From: Warburgia ugandensis
Taxonomy: Eukaryota; Streptophyta; Magnoliopsida; Canellales; Canellaceae
NCBI GenBank assembly: GCA_035236585.1
Contig: CP141127.1
Coordinates: forward strand, 44,096,001-44,160,000
Length of the DNA: 64,000 bases
Reading direction: 5' to 3'
The position numbers were made by a program, and so were the translations under genes. The notes below the pieces were generated by a model that did no database searches, was not told the origin of the DNA, and saw only the letters and a list, made by a program, of their open reading frames with translations. Of the stretch, positions 10,990-22,825 are shown piece by piece. Numbering within the stretch: position 1 is the stretch's first letter; the number at the start of each line of letters is the position of its first letter.

Positions 10990-12007
10990 TGGAAGTGAGG
11001 GCAAAGACACGTCCTTGGCTCCTTGGAACTTGATCTTCTTTACACTTTTCAACTTTCCTTTTAGGACAATTACTAGCAAAATGTCCTAATTCTCCACAAC
11101 TATAGTAAGTGATGTTGAAAGTGGGACATGGTTTGCCTGAATGATTCCTGTTACACCTAGGGCATGTCATGCAGTCTAGCCTTTTTCCTTTGTTTTCAAA
11201 CGGCTTCTTGAAAGGTGGCTTGGGTCCAGATGACTGAAATGGTCTCTTTCCTTTATTTCTCATGGTGTTGATGTTCTTAGTTTCCTTCATTGCCTGATTC
11301 CTTTGATAATCTTTTTCGTATAGGGAGGCCATTTCTACGGCTTTGGCTATGGTGGAAGGTTGGAAACCTAGAACTCTGTTCCTGAGTCCTGGGTTGAGCC
11401 CATCTATAAATCTTTCTGCTACATCTTCCTCATCAGCACAAGCACGTGGTGCAAATCTTCGGAGGCTGATGAATCTATTTTCATACTGTTGGACAGTCAT
11501 ATTTCCTTGTTCTAAGTCCATAAATTCCTTTTCCTTCTATTTTCTTATGTGTTTAGGATAATATTTGTCATTAAAGACCTTTTTAAACTCTTCCCATCCT
11601 ATTGTTTCTCGCTGGTCAAAATAAGTCCTTTCTGTTGTTTCCCACCAAAAGGTGGCCTCTCCCTTAAACACAAATGTGGCCATGGGTACCTTTCTTTCTT
11701 CAGCTATGTTCATGGCTTTAAATATCTTTTCAATATCAATTAACCATTTTTCAGCTGTAGATGCTTCATCTTCTCCTGTGAATGAGGTAGCTAATTTCTG
11801 AAACCTTTCTAATTGAACCTCAATCCTATCTATTACTTTATCAGGGGAAGGATCTCGGGTAGTAGGGGTTTGGATTTGACTATTCATGTATTGTCCCATA
11901 TGCTTTAGGAATTGCTGGAACAATTCAGCCATCCCATTGCCCGATCCAGTGGAGTCCACGGGTGGGGCTTCAGGTCTTGGAGCATTGCTTCCTTTCTTTT
12001 TAGGCAT
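10990..12007 (-). pseudogene. Gag polyprotein of A1, broken
   Basis: Starts at MPKKKGSNAP (12007), about 125 bp downstream of the primer-binding site. A retrotransposon gag domain follows with GEDEASTAEKWLIDIEKIF, a WWE block near residue 120 and the WEEFKKVFNDKYYP signature. A TAG at 11537-11539 interrupts it; the same frame resumes as KEKEFMDLEQGNMTVQQYE. Near 11170-11070 come two zinc motifs, CPRCNRNHSGKPC and a CCHC knuckle. The knuckle reads YYSCGELGHFASNC, so its first zinc-binding Cys is Tyr. The protein would form the particle core and bind element RNA. Gag and protease-RT share one frame, as usual in this lineage. Confidence 0.92.
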
Positions 12008-12130
12008 TTGTAATCACAACGTAATTTACCAGACCTTAGTATGTGTTATCCTATTATCCCTTACTCTTTCATGGATGAAACTTGATTATAAGTTATTCTC
12101 CTCATAACTGGGCTATGAGTAACGTCAAAC

Positions 12131-12145
12131 CGTGCTCTGATACCA
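12131..12145 (-). other. Primer-binding site of A1 (initiator tRNA-Met)
   Basis: On the minus strand TGGTATCAGAGCACG starts two bases after the end of the 5' LTR. Its first 12 bases are complementary to the 3' end of plant initiator tRNA-Met, the usual minus-strand primer of Tekay/Del elements. It fixes the transcription direction as minus. Confidence 0.95.
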
Positions 12146-13292
12146 ACTGTGATGACTCGAGTTTTTAATGATGCAAGTTTGATAAAAAGGCGAGATCTCT
12201 TGTTTTAGAAATATGAAATGCATGAAAATCTTTTTGTTTTGGAAGGCAATCTTTTATATAAAACCCCAAGTGTCAAAACACAATTTCAAATTATATAGCC
12301 ATGGCATAGTTTTAAATTGACTCTATTCCCAAGAAAGTGTTAGTCACAGCCTTAGTTACAAAGAATGACTACAATCAAGTAACATTGAAAGATAAGGTGG
12401 GGGTTTACTTACTGGCACTTAGTTTGGACATTCTCTATCATGGGTCTTATCGCTGTATATCCTATCCTTAAGTGTTTACTTTGTGTCTGAAAAATGTTGA
12501 GGATTGGGTGAGTATATACTATACTCAGTAGGAGTCCATCACTAGTAGTTTTACAATGCATGCTGTGTTTAAAATCATATGCCCTTTAAAACATGTGCAT
12601 GTTTGAACACTCATGTTCAATATCGATATTAAAAACTATTATCGAATTGGAAAACTGACGACTTAAAGAATTGCATAATCCAAGTCGAAAGTATCATATA
12701 TATCATAAACATAATGATATGCATAAGATGCTCAACTGAATCCAACTCATGGATATATGGTATGGTCGACCAACCTCATGTCATGTCATATGCAATGCAA
12801 GTAAATCCTCAAAACATAGGGCCCACTATGCCCACGACCTCCTCGCCTTGTGGTCCCTGGTACTTGGGGACACTCGGTCATAGCCTCCACGGGGCATATG
12901 ACGCATCGACCTAGTGTCGTGACACCAATGGTAGCCCCCTGTACCACATGCAGTCGACATAGGGACATGCCTTTTTTGGCGTGGTACCCTTTCCACCGAA
13001 TAGTGGTAGAGGCTGGGAGGCCACCCCAGACCTCTCGGCATAGCACCCACGAGCTTACTAGCCCAAATCATATACAATCAATCAAGCAAAAACCACTTTT
13101 TCAAAACTTATCCTCTATGGGTCCCTCACAACTGCCTACGCAGAGTCTTTTGGGCACTCCAGTGTCTTTTGGTAACCCTTAAGGACATGCAATTTTTCAA
13201 AACTCAATAAACTCAAATCATGCAATTTATGCAATCGTTTGCAAAACATGTCTATGCATAATGTATTTATCATATGCATGCTGAATTCATTT

Positions 13293-13383
13293 ATAAAATT
13301 AAGTCATGCTAAACAAGTCATATATAAAATTAAGTCATGCTAAACAAGTCATATATAAAATTAAGTCATGCTAAACAAGTCAT
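13293..13383. repeat. Three 31-bp tandem copies in A1 5' LTR
   Basis: ATAAAATTAAGTCATGCTAA begins at 13293, 13324 and 13355 with almost no differences. The left LTR has two copies (7256, 7287). LTRs are identical at insertion, so one array changed copy number afterwards. Confidence 0.9.
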
Positions 13384-14335
13384 ATAATTTATACCTAAAA
13401 CATGCATTCTCAAAACAATGATGGGCTCTTTTTAAAAGTCTAGTAGCGATAGAGCACCTACTTTAAAATATCATGGGTTCTTTTAAAACGTCTAGTAGCG
13501 ATAGAGCACCTACCTGGTTTGGTCACGTTAGCTCCCTTGTCCTCGTACGCTCCTGCTCATAGTTTAGGGGAACAAGGTTAGCTTAGCCTATTTCTATAGG
13601 TTTTAGAATGGTTGATCTCACTACTTAGGAATTAAGGGTTCATTCCCATACCTATGGGTCTCCTAAGGTCCTAATTGGGCCTTGGTATATTCAGGTTTAC
13701 GAAGGTTTAGTGGCCCCACACCACTATCATAGTTTAAGGGTCATGCCCACCTTAGCTAGGGCCTTGATTAGGTATTTTATGGTCTAGGTGTGTCAGCGTC
13801 GTCGATACAGACACAACATTTTTTGCGGTGCCTCAATCGGAGCCCTAGAACCCAAGTTATGGGCATTTTAATATCAAGTGTACATCGAAGGCCATACGAG
13901 GTGGAAGCTCGGGATGCTAACGCGTCAGTGGCGTGCACCCTAGTGGGCTTGTCTGCAGACACACCAAGCTTTCGCCAGACTTTTTCGTTTGCGGGTGCGT
14001 CCACGGACGCGCCCGCTGGTTTCTCTCTAATGCGGTTGATGCGTTTCGTCTTGTGGGGACTGGGGCGTCCTCAGGACACCCTAGTTCCACCCTATCAAAC
14101 CAGTGCACCCCAGGCACCATCCCTGGGTCATTTGTGGCTCCTTAGAGGCTCGTTTTGCATGGTTTTTCATGCAAAAACATGGGGAAACCACCCTAAGTCT
14201 AAGGGGGAGATGGGTTTGGAGGGGTTTTGGGCATACCTGGTTCGTGGCCGGGTTTTTCCCATGTTTTCTCCTATTACCTGCCTCTCCACGATGGGTTTTT
14301 CCCAAGCTTTTGGGGTGCCACTGGGGGCACCTAAG

Positions 14336-14353
14336 AGCTATATTTATAGAGCT
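14336..14353 (-). promoter_or_regulatory. TATA box in imperfect inverted repeat, A1 5' LTR
   Basis: AGCTATATTTATAGAGCT differs by one base from the perfect inverted repeat of the other LTR. The minus strand gives TATAAATATA. This is the promoter that would drive the element. Confidence 0.6.
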
Positions 14354-17300
14354 CGAAGAGGGTTCTAGAGGGAGTTCTTACCACCATGGAATGGCGGTGG
14401 TTTCTCCCCTGCACACCGCCGTTCTAGAACCCTCTAGGAGGTTGAAGAAGAGGGGTGCCCGTATCAAAACTAGTCCCTGTTTTTCTCAGGCCAAATCCAT
14501 TTTTAATTTAAATTACACTTTTGCCTTTGAACTTGAAAGGGCCATAACTTGCTCATTTTAACTCTGTTTTGAGTAATTTTGGTCTTGTTGGATTCCTTTT
14601 TCCGAGATGCACCTAAGGGTACTACTCTCAGGACCAAATTTCCAGGTCCAGTTATGGTGAATAGTGAAATGACCAAAATACCCTTATCTCCAAAATGTGA
14701 ACTTTTCATTACTAACTTGGGATTTCAATGTTACTAAAATGGAGTCATTACATAGGAACCTTATGAAAGGTTCAACTAAGGTCACTTTAATGAATGCTGG
14801 ACATGGTGGTCAAGGGGGTTCTCTAATAGAGCCCCGCTCTTCCCATACCTTCCATTGACTTTTGTGAAGTCAAAACCCCTCCTTACATGAGGATTGAAGT
14901 AACCACTTTGTGTTTAGCCATTCAGCTGGTAAGCCTTAGTCAATTGGAAATAAGAGGAGCTGTCAAGAATTAGGATGAAATAAGTTATCTTTAACTAGTA
15001 AAACATTAACTAGTTGAATAAAAATAATAAGAGCATAAAAGGTTAGTAAATTATCTAACCATAATAAAAATTGTAAGTAAGATAAGATGATCAAACAAGA
15101 TCCATGGGATCTTCAATGATCAAGAACAATAAAAGAAATAAATATTTTTTGATGTATGATATATATATTGCTTGCAATTTAAATCAAATAGAATAGAATA
15201 TCTAAACCCTTGATCAAATATGATTCAACGAAGAGAACCAAGATCATCGTCCTTGGGGATGACCGAACAACTAAACTTAGATCAAAGAAGAACTAGATGA
15301 TAGAAGATCTAAACCCTTGATCTTTATCATCAAGTATAACTTGTTGATCAAAGGATCTGTGAAAGATCAAGATCAAAGAAGGGAATACACATAGGTACAA
15401 ATAGATCTGAAAGATTAGAAGATTATTCCAACTGTCAGATCTATTGATCAATACTATTTAAGGAAGATATATCATGATAGGATAGAAGATCAAGATCCTT
15501 TATATCTAAGGACAAGATTTAACAAATAATATAGATAGAATAAAAATATAGGATTATTCAGATTGTATAAATATTGACAATATGTATGGATTTACAGATT
15601 TCATATGTAATTAGGATCATGGTAGAATTGAAGAGACAAATCACTACTTGAAGGTAGGAGAATTTTATGAATGCATCTACATGAGAAATACATGTTGAAT
15701 ACATGATCTTATGTCTGGAAATGTTGACAAGTATAATGTAAATATTTGTATTAAATCCATTGAAAATCCTTATGATCCAACCAAAACACATATGAAATCG
15801 TTAAGTTAGAATTGAGGAAAACCTTAAGTGAATAGGGAAGTAGAAGGTATTCCAGCCCCAGATAAACAGACAAATTATCTGATAAGTATAAAATCAATAC
15901 ATGAGAATCATTCATATAGAATGGTAATCCCTAAACTTAAATGAACATGGGTATCATTCATTGTAAATGATGATCCCTAAGTTTGAAGTGAGATCCTATC
16001 CTCGGCATAAGAATACCAAAATATAAGGATGATGATATAGACAGAGAAGACATCTGATAAGTAAAAGAATACTTTATATGATGAGGGTTTAGCAACTTGC
16101 TCTCCGAAATATGATATATATGATGATACCATGCCCAAAGAGAGGCAAAATGTCTGGTGGGGCAATTATGGGAAGGCCGCCACTGTGATGGTTTGTCTCC
16201 CCATATAGACATGACATAGATGTTTTCCATATTTGGTATCCGTGGAGTATGAAAGTAGTTATCCGACTGCGCTAGTACGGTTTAGACTACAACATATTAG
16301 TCCTTTCACTATTTTTGCATTATGATGCATGGCATAGTGAGATGCCTTATGATATGACATAATGAGATGCCGATACTGCACAAATAAGGGAGTATTTTCC
16401 TAGTAGAGTCTAGATGTTTTATCAACTCAATGTGCCTGAGTGTGACTATTGATGTTTGAGATATTAACTATTTTTCACAGTTTTGACCATATATATATAT
16501 ATCTATACAAAGTTTATAGTATGTATGTGTAAGGATGTACATATATGACGAAGTAAAGAGATTGATCCATGAGTATGAATAATGGGATTATGAAGTATTA
16601 GGATTATACTGTCAAATCATTATGCTTCTTAGATCCCCTACCTAGGATAGCTTGTTGAGATATTGTAAATGTTTGAATGTTTACAATATCTTATATACCG
16701 AGTAGGAGAATTAAGAGTTCAAGACTTAAGAAGACTTAGAAGAACAATCAATTAGGGTATATCCCTTGAAGACATGTATTTTTATTTGAGAGCATTGTAT
16801 TGTATGGAGAGTTTTTATTGTACAGTGAGCTTTGAAATTTGGATTATGTAATTTGGACAAGTATTGTACTAATACCAAGGCTATACTGTGAACCATTGGA
16901 TGGATTCTGGAATTTAATAAAAGTATATTCCTTCAATGAAATTTTATCTTGTACAAAATTCTACTTATGTTGTGTATAAAGTGATGACTTGGGTTTTACA
17001 AAACAAGTTCTAAAGAAAAGAATGTTTGCTGCTTTGTTTTGTGAAATTTTTTTTACTACTAAGGGCTCCTTGCCTTTGAAAAATGTATCACAAAATGTGT
17101 TAAAAAAAGCCTAGGTTGTCACAACTAATATAATGATCAATAGTTGATGGAACTTCAAATATACTCTCTTGATCATGATCACTAGTCCACATCCCTCTCT
17201 TAACATCTATAGTTACTAACCTTTAAGATTATAATTTACTTTTCTTGGAATAGTGACCTTAAACTCGCTATTTATGACTACATTGAATTTTGGATGGGCA

Positions 17301-18354
17301 CATTAACAATGCTCATACATGTTTAAATTTTGAGTTTTCAATCAATCCAATAGTTTGATCAACTTTTATAGCCTAAAAAAAGTAGCTTACAAGTTCAACA
17401 TCTTCATATCTAATAGTAATCTAATAGTTTAAAACTATGAAAAACTTTGGTTTATAATTCAACCACTAGATCGATGTTTTCATTGTTAGATTTGTTGAAC
17501 CTACTGTTTTAGGTGATAGATCTAGCCTTAATGATTCTAGATTTATTTGCAAGCATAGCATTAGAATCAAATTTTAGAATTAACGTATGAGAATTGATGT
17601 CAATCTTACTATCAATCACTTGATCTTTGTCTAATAGGTCGTTTACAGTGTCAAAGTGCCACTAAATTATCATAGAACAAGATGACCATGGCCATACATC
17701 ATCGCTATGTTTGGATTTCTATCCAGACATCACAAATTTCAAATTTTCTTGAACAGTTTCACTCTTTGCACCTCAATGGAGATCTTGAATGGTTCTCTTC
17801 AATGTGACCTTGGTAGACATTGTACCTTCTTTAATTTTTTGGTGAGTCATTGTCAAATCGAGGACTGGCCTTAGGGCTTTTGTTCACCTTGTGTGATGAA
17901 ATAAATGACCAACTTAGATCATTGATTCTAAATCATTGTTTTCTTCTAAAAGTTCAAGATCTAGTGAGCTTTGGTCTATTGATTTTTGGAGAGATGCAAC
18001 TAGATCAATGAGGCAACTTATGGGTCTTAGTCATCTCATCGTAAGGAAGAAAATGGTTAGCTTGGATCATTGATATGTATCACCATTTTCTCGATGATGA
18101 AAAGGACATACACAGTCACCTTCCTCCTTCGATTTTCTGGTGAGATGTGGTGGGATCAATGACCAAAGTGGGGGCTTTATGTCATTTTTGTGGGGGGAAG
18201 GAGATGATCAACTCATATCATCTATTTGACCCACCATTTTGTTTGACATAGTCATTCCCCTATGCATCCTTTTTCCTCATTTTCCCCTTCATTTTTTCCA
18301 TTAACTACAATTGCAGCAATGACGGAGTGTTTTTACCGATCAACCCTTTCCTTC

Positions 18355-18377
18355 CTCTCTCTCTCTCTCTCTCTCTC
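18355..18377. repeat. (CT)n microsatellite
   Basis: An uninterrupted run of about eleven CT dinucleotides followed by a pyrimidine-rich tail to about 18400. Confidence 0.95.
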
Positions 18378-18527
18378 CCCCTCTTTCTTCTTCTTTCTCT
18401 CTCATGTGTTGGGTACCAATCATTGATTTTTATTTTATTTTAAGAAGAGGGTGCCATTATCGATTTTGGCCCCTCCTTTATAAAATATCTACCATATATG
18501 ATATATATGTATTATACATCATATAAA

Positions 18528-18757
18528 GATATTTTCTTATGAAACTATTTTTGAATATTTGATACTTACTATTGAGGTAAACATCATCATGCTAGGTCAT
18601 TCTAATGTTTAGCGAAAACTAAGCAAATGGTGCTACATGTGAATTTACCAAAATGACCTTCATTGTAAAATACCTAACTTTTTCATCCAGACTAAGAGTT
18701 TAGTGTTGTTGGAATCCTTTTTCCTAGTATAATCCAAATATTAAGGTTTCAAAGGTC
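18528..18757. repeat. Copy 1 of a 230-bp diverged direct repeat
   Basis: Shares ACATCATCATGCTA, GTAAAATACCTAACTT, a TTGGAATCC/TTAGAATCC block and ATAATCCAAATATTAAGG with 22887-23119 in the same order and orientation. The block resembles the U3 part of Tekay-type LTRs in this window. I infer two fragments of one old LTR family. Confidence 0.8.
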
Positions 18758-21700
18758 AAGTAGATGTACAAAGTAACATTTGTCACTCACTAAGTGAACC
18801 AAATGAACTAGCCCTTGGGACATGTGTGCCAACAGAGAAACCCAGTGGTGAACCATGTCATGGATCCAAAGAATTGTTAACACTATCTCCATAATGGGTA
18901 ATCTTGGTACAAAAGTATTTGATCTAGCCTAGTTCACTTCATGTGAGGTAGAAAGCATATCTCTACATCACCAATGAAATCAATCGTGATGGATAATAGT
19001 TAAACTTGAGAGCCCAAAAGGGTAAAATTAAAATGAACCTCAATTGCTCAATCTAAGATCTTGACCCAATGTGTATTTCCTTTGAGCCAAGTCATTCTCT
19101 TGCTCGGTATTCAATTGGAACTACCATGAAACATCAATCTCCCACATCCTATATATCAATAGAAATTCATCAAAATAAACCTTTTAAGTATAACTATCAA
19201 TATTCTTATCTTTTACATTTCCTAAAAACTATTCTTTAATCTTGATATTCAATCACTTCAAATTCAACATATGGTTTATTCCTCACTATTATTTCCATTA
19301 ACTTGAGCGTCTTTAACCTTTAGAATAAAATTGGCTCAACTTTCATGAACATATAGGTATCCAAGGTTAAACATTTTGGAGTTCTTTTTACAATTCACAA
19401 TGTCATTCAATAGCCAAATTCTTGGCTTGTCAACTCTATTAGTTTTTAAAATTAATCTTATTTGATATAGAAATTTTCATTCTCATTATATTCTTGAAAA
19501 GAATTATTTACCCTCAATAGAACACTTCTTACATTTTACTTTGTATGATTATGATCAGCAATTTACAATTGAATCATATCCAATAACTATATTTTCCAAT
19601 AGTGAAAAATATAAGTTTTCTTCTAATTGTGTGACACCCTGGATTTTTATAACAATTTTTTTTATAATAATAATAATAGTCATAGTCGGGATCCCATATT
19701 AAAAAGATTCTATTAATTACTTATTTAAAACATTTATTAAAAACCTCTAGTGTTATTTTCTTTTTCCAAAACATCACAATTATAATTTAAAACATAATTA
19801 ATTTTTTACGATGATACAATTGAAACAATAGACATGTTAAACCAATGTCAAAATCATTGGCGCCTTTATTTTCAAAACAATAAATATCCAAAACAAAATA
19901 ATAATGTGGCTTAGGGTCTATCCATCATAACATCCCACCTAAATGTCCATCATATGTATAACTATCATAATCAAATTTATAAAATAAAAGTATGCAGTCC
20001 ATAAAGAAAGTGACATGGTACTCTATTTATTAACTTAGGTCACTGTCTATTAGTCAAAGTAAAAAAATCTCTTACTGCTATCACAGTCTCTCAATGGTCT
20101 TACCCCTGCCTGCTGTTGCGCTCGAGATCTAAGGCATTGCAAAACAAAGCAATGCCTCCACAAGCTATTGCTTGTGTAGGTACATAGACATTTAATGTAA
20201 TAAAGATGGAACAAATTGAATGACAGTGGTGATATAATAAGAAGATCTATCATCTATGAAAATACAATCATTATAATCAATGCCAACATAATCTCAAAGC
20301 CTCATGTACAATAAAACATGCATCTCAAGGATTTTAAACATAATATGAGCTAATATAAATGAGCATACAATAATAAAAGGGCACCCTAAGGTACATGGTC
20401 CCACAAGTGCCTCATACACTTGTATCACTGATCATGGGTAGTCATATTCAACCTTTGAGTGTCGTCACACCCAGGCATACAATCACATCTCCATGCTTAT
20501 CATGCAATCACACAAAATAAGAGTATAGATCGTCATGCTGTAGTGGCAACCCTCCAGGGTCTCAACCATCGCCACTCCCCGTCGACACCATAACGAGAGA
20601 CTTAGCGTCCGTCCCCATGGAAAGGCCTGGACCGGTAGTGTGGACTATCCATGCTACCAAACCCCTACCGAAAGCCATCTACGGGTAGGTGTCTATCATA
20701 TTATAATCACAAATCTGGAAGGGTGGGTGGCCAGCCTTCTCCCTCCTAGCATGACATCCATCGGGTGAGAGCACCCATCATAAAACACAAAATAATAAAA
20801 TCATGTATGTCAAAAAACCAGGAGCACTCATGGCTCGCAATCCCTAAGGGATGCTCCTCATCCCAGGGTCAGCCTCTAAAAGGACCAACCACCAAGCCTC
20901 CACTTTCCTTTCTCATGAAAACCCATCAGTTTCAATGATGCAATAAGGAAAGATTTTTTTTAATTATTCATAAATATGTAATATTGATCTCATGAAATCA
21001 TCAATCATAATCCATTCAATATATTGTTGATATTAAATATCAATCATAACATATAAAATTCTGAGTTTCACAATTTTTTGACTAATTTAAACAATGCAAT
21101 TTAAATCACAGTCAATCATGATGATATGATGATGCAAGGTTTTAAAAATCAAAACAAAACATTAACTGTCATCACCTACCTCGATGTGAGATCACTCAAC
21201 TCGAGTGTATAATCCCCTTATCTTGTACGTTCCGATGTACTTGTCAATACCACTATACAATTTGATGTTATTTATTTCATCATTAGGGAATCTATGATGA
21301 TCCAACCATTGGATCATCCTCTAAGATCTTTAATTTTGATTTAGTTCTTAACTTTAGTTTCATCTCATATTCATTTGTTCGTTTCTATGTGCATCTAATG
21401 TTTATTCCTAAATCTGACGGTTAGATCATCCTCAGATCAACCATTTCCCAAGATCTTGGTTAGATCAATGGTCTATATCAATTTATAGAGTAATTTCATC
21501 TAATTTACTCCTCTTTCCCTTCTTTAGTATCATATATTTTCTATTTGTTCAAATTCTAGGGCCTGATCGCCCTTTGATCGGCCGAATCTAAGTTATTAAT
21601 TAATATTTTATAATTTAACTAATTTAAAAGTAGTTAAATGTAGGTTTTCAAGTTAAATCTAGGTCCGCATCATCAAGACGATCCAAACGGATATTTTCGA

Positions 21701-21807
21701 TCGTGATTTGGACCTCTGTAGCTCTCAAAATCAAGTTTTTTTGTGAAAAATACTTCATAAATTAATATTATTAATTTATAGGGGTCGGGGTGGTGCGTTT
21801 GCACCGG

Positions 21808-21905
21808 TTTACACCGGTGGCCTTGGTTTACACTGGGTTACACTAGCAGCCCCAATTTACGCTGAGTTACTCTGGCGCCCAGTTTACACCGAGTTACACC
21901 ACTGT
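21808..21905. repeat. GC-rich short tandem array in LTR D
   Basis: The phrase TTTACACCGAGTTACAC and variants starts at 21808, 21827, 21856 and 21883 (spacings 19, 29, 27). It lies in an otherwise AT-rich LTR and carries several CpG/GGCGCC sites. Confidence 0.65.
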
Positions 21906-22346
21906 GACGCGGGAACCGGTGTCGAGGAAGATGACCAGAGTCTGGTAGTCGCGATGACCCCACAGGTGCCCAAATTTAGTGATTTTTGCACCCTTCTACT
22001 CAAAATTTCATGTATTTCCCATTTTCAATACTCCTTCGGCTTGATTTTTCCAAAAACAAAGGCTTTTACTCCATTTTTCTCATGTTCCTAAAATTTTCCC
22101 ATGTACTATTTGTCGTGATTTTTGGTTTCGTCCATCATCAGATTTCCCTCAAACTTAAAGGGTTTGTTCTTGGGTTCCTTATGCACTAGATGGATGATCC
22201 GATCTTCATTTTAACTTTGTTTTACCCACCTATTCTCATGCCAACAATAAGGTACATAGATCCCTGAGAAAAATTATGATTTTTTTTATTTCAATTCATG
22301 CCACATACGCATATATGCTATCCATGACAAACAAAAAGGGGTTGGG

Positions 22347-22358
22347 ACTTACCTTAAC
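22347..22358 (-). promoter_or_regulatory. Splice-donor-like motif in LTR D
   Basis: The minus strand reads GTTAAGGTAAGT, with AAG followed by GTAAGT, a full match to the plant 5' splice-site consensus. A second motif, AGGTAGGTG, lies at 21173-21181. Function is unknown; see the finding on conserved donor-like motifs. Confidence 0.35.
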
Positions 22359-22825
22359 TGGTTGGGCGATCGTTGATGCTCTCAGAGCTCCAGTTTCTAG
22401 AAGAATGTGACTTGTAGAGGCTAAGGTTCCAGAGAAGAGACGCAGCGAAGAAGATGATTTAAGGAGTCTGAGAGAGATAGATCTTGTTAGGGATGAGGAA
22501 GGGAAGCTTTTCCCTTATACACTCCTCTCCGATGATTTCTCTAGCAAATTTACCAGATCTGATAGAGGCATGTAGAAGAAGAGGGGTGCCATTATCAAAA
22601 ACAACCCCTGTATTTTGGGCCTCTCTAAATTACAAGTTTGCCCTTCAGTTTCAACGGCTCATAACTCCTCCGTTTGAGCTCCGTTTTCTGTGTTCTTTAT
22701 ACCGTTTAATTCCTCTTGCTGTGTACTTTCTAGTTTTTAAGTTTTTAGAAACGAATTCAATGTATATAAATTTTAATTTATTTAATTTATTACTAATTTA
22801 TGATTTAAAAATTGAGGATATTACA

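Larger units (their letters stand above)
6110..14752 (-). mobile_element. Tekay/Del-type Ty3-gypsy retrotransposon A1, defective
   Basis: A near-complete 8.6-kb element on the minus strand. Both flanks carry TAGGA (6105-6109 and 14753-14757), an exact 5-bp target duplication. Order on the minus strand: 5' LTR (14752-12148), primer-binding site, gag, protease, RT, integrase with chromodomain, polypurine tract, 3' LTR (8552-6110). The internal region is only about 3.6 kb because the end of RT, all of RNase H and the integrase N-terminus are deleted. The chromodomain and order gag-PR-RT-IN place it among chromoviruses, most like Tekay/Del. The uninterrupted target is still visible in B2 near 28990-29040. 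Confidence 0.97.
12148..14752 (-). repeat. 5' LTR of A1 (2605 bp)
   Basis: Plus-strand ends TGTGATGACTC and GTCATTACA. Compared with the other A1 LTR it has three copies of a 31-bp repeat, a local duplication of the block ending GATAGAGCACCTAC (13426-13461 and 13478-13513), and the about 85-bp GC-rich piece missing on the left. The terminus reads GATGACTC where the other has GACGACCT, consistent with C-to-T decay. Frames such as 13790-14368 and 14103-14561 lie in the GC-rich LTR domain and have no protein features. Confidence 0.96.
4025..17123 (+). mobile_element. Solo LTR B1 (about 4.45 kb, split by element A1)
   Basis: Begins TGTAATAACCCC at 4025 and ends GGTTGTCACA at 17123. Flanking pentamers GCTAA (4020-4024) and ACTAA (17124-17128) form a target duplication with one mismatch. 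Removing A1 and its own duplication leaves 2085 + 2366 bp of one continuous LTR. The reverse complement of this LTR recurs as B2. No primer-binding site, polypurine tract or coding domain lies between the ends, so this is a solo LTR left by LTR-LTR recombination. The plus orientation is assigned from the TATA box at 4599 and from comparison with the A1 LTRs. Confidence 0.93.
17124..19629. other. Gene-free stretch, probably continuation of old LTR G
   Basis: No protein domain is recognisable. From about 17830 to 18300 there are three loosely similar units of about 150 bp sharing TTTTGGTGAG/GATTTTCTGGTGAG and GATCAATGA landmarks. At 18450 the phrase AGAGGGTGCCATTATC matches the LTRs at 22583, 58251 and 14450, which argues for an old minus-oriented Tekay-type LTR. 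From 18760 to 19629 there is AT-rich DNA I cannot assign. Confidence 0.45.
19630..22825 (-). mobile_element. Solo LTR D (3196 bp)
   Basis: Begins TGTGACACCCTGG and ends GGATATTACA; AATTG flanks both sides exactly (19625-19629, 22826-22830). No primer-binding site, polypurine tract or gag/pol motif is inside, so this is a solo LTR. Orientation is taken from the A1 LTRs, which show the same TGTGAC...ATTACA polarity while their genes lie on the minus strand. It shares the AGAGGGGTGCCATTATCAAA block (about 22580) with families A and G, has a donor-like ACTTACCTT at 22347-22358 and a GC-rich minisatellite. Frames at 21986 and 22484 are chance frames. Confidence 0.95.

Noticed and set aside
13790..14561. 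Frames of 192 and 152 residues in the A1 5' LTR
   Set aside because: The matching part of the left LTR (7665-8220) does not preserve them and they overlap the TATA box region; the residue make-up is that of GC-rich non-coding DNA.
18760..19629. Possible internal gag/pol relic between two LTR-like fragments
   Set aside because: I tried both strands by eye and found no conserved motif; left as unassigned.
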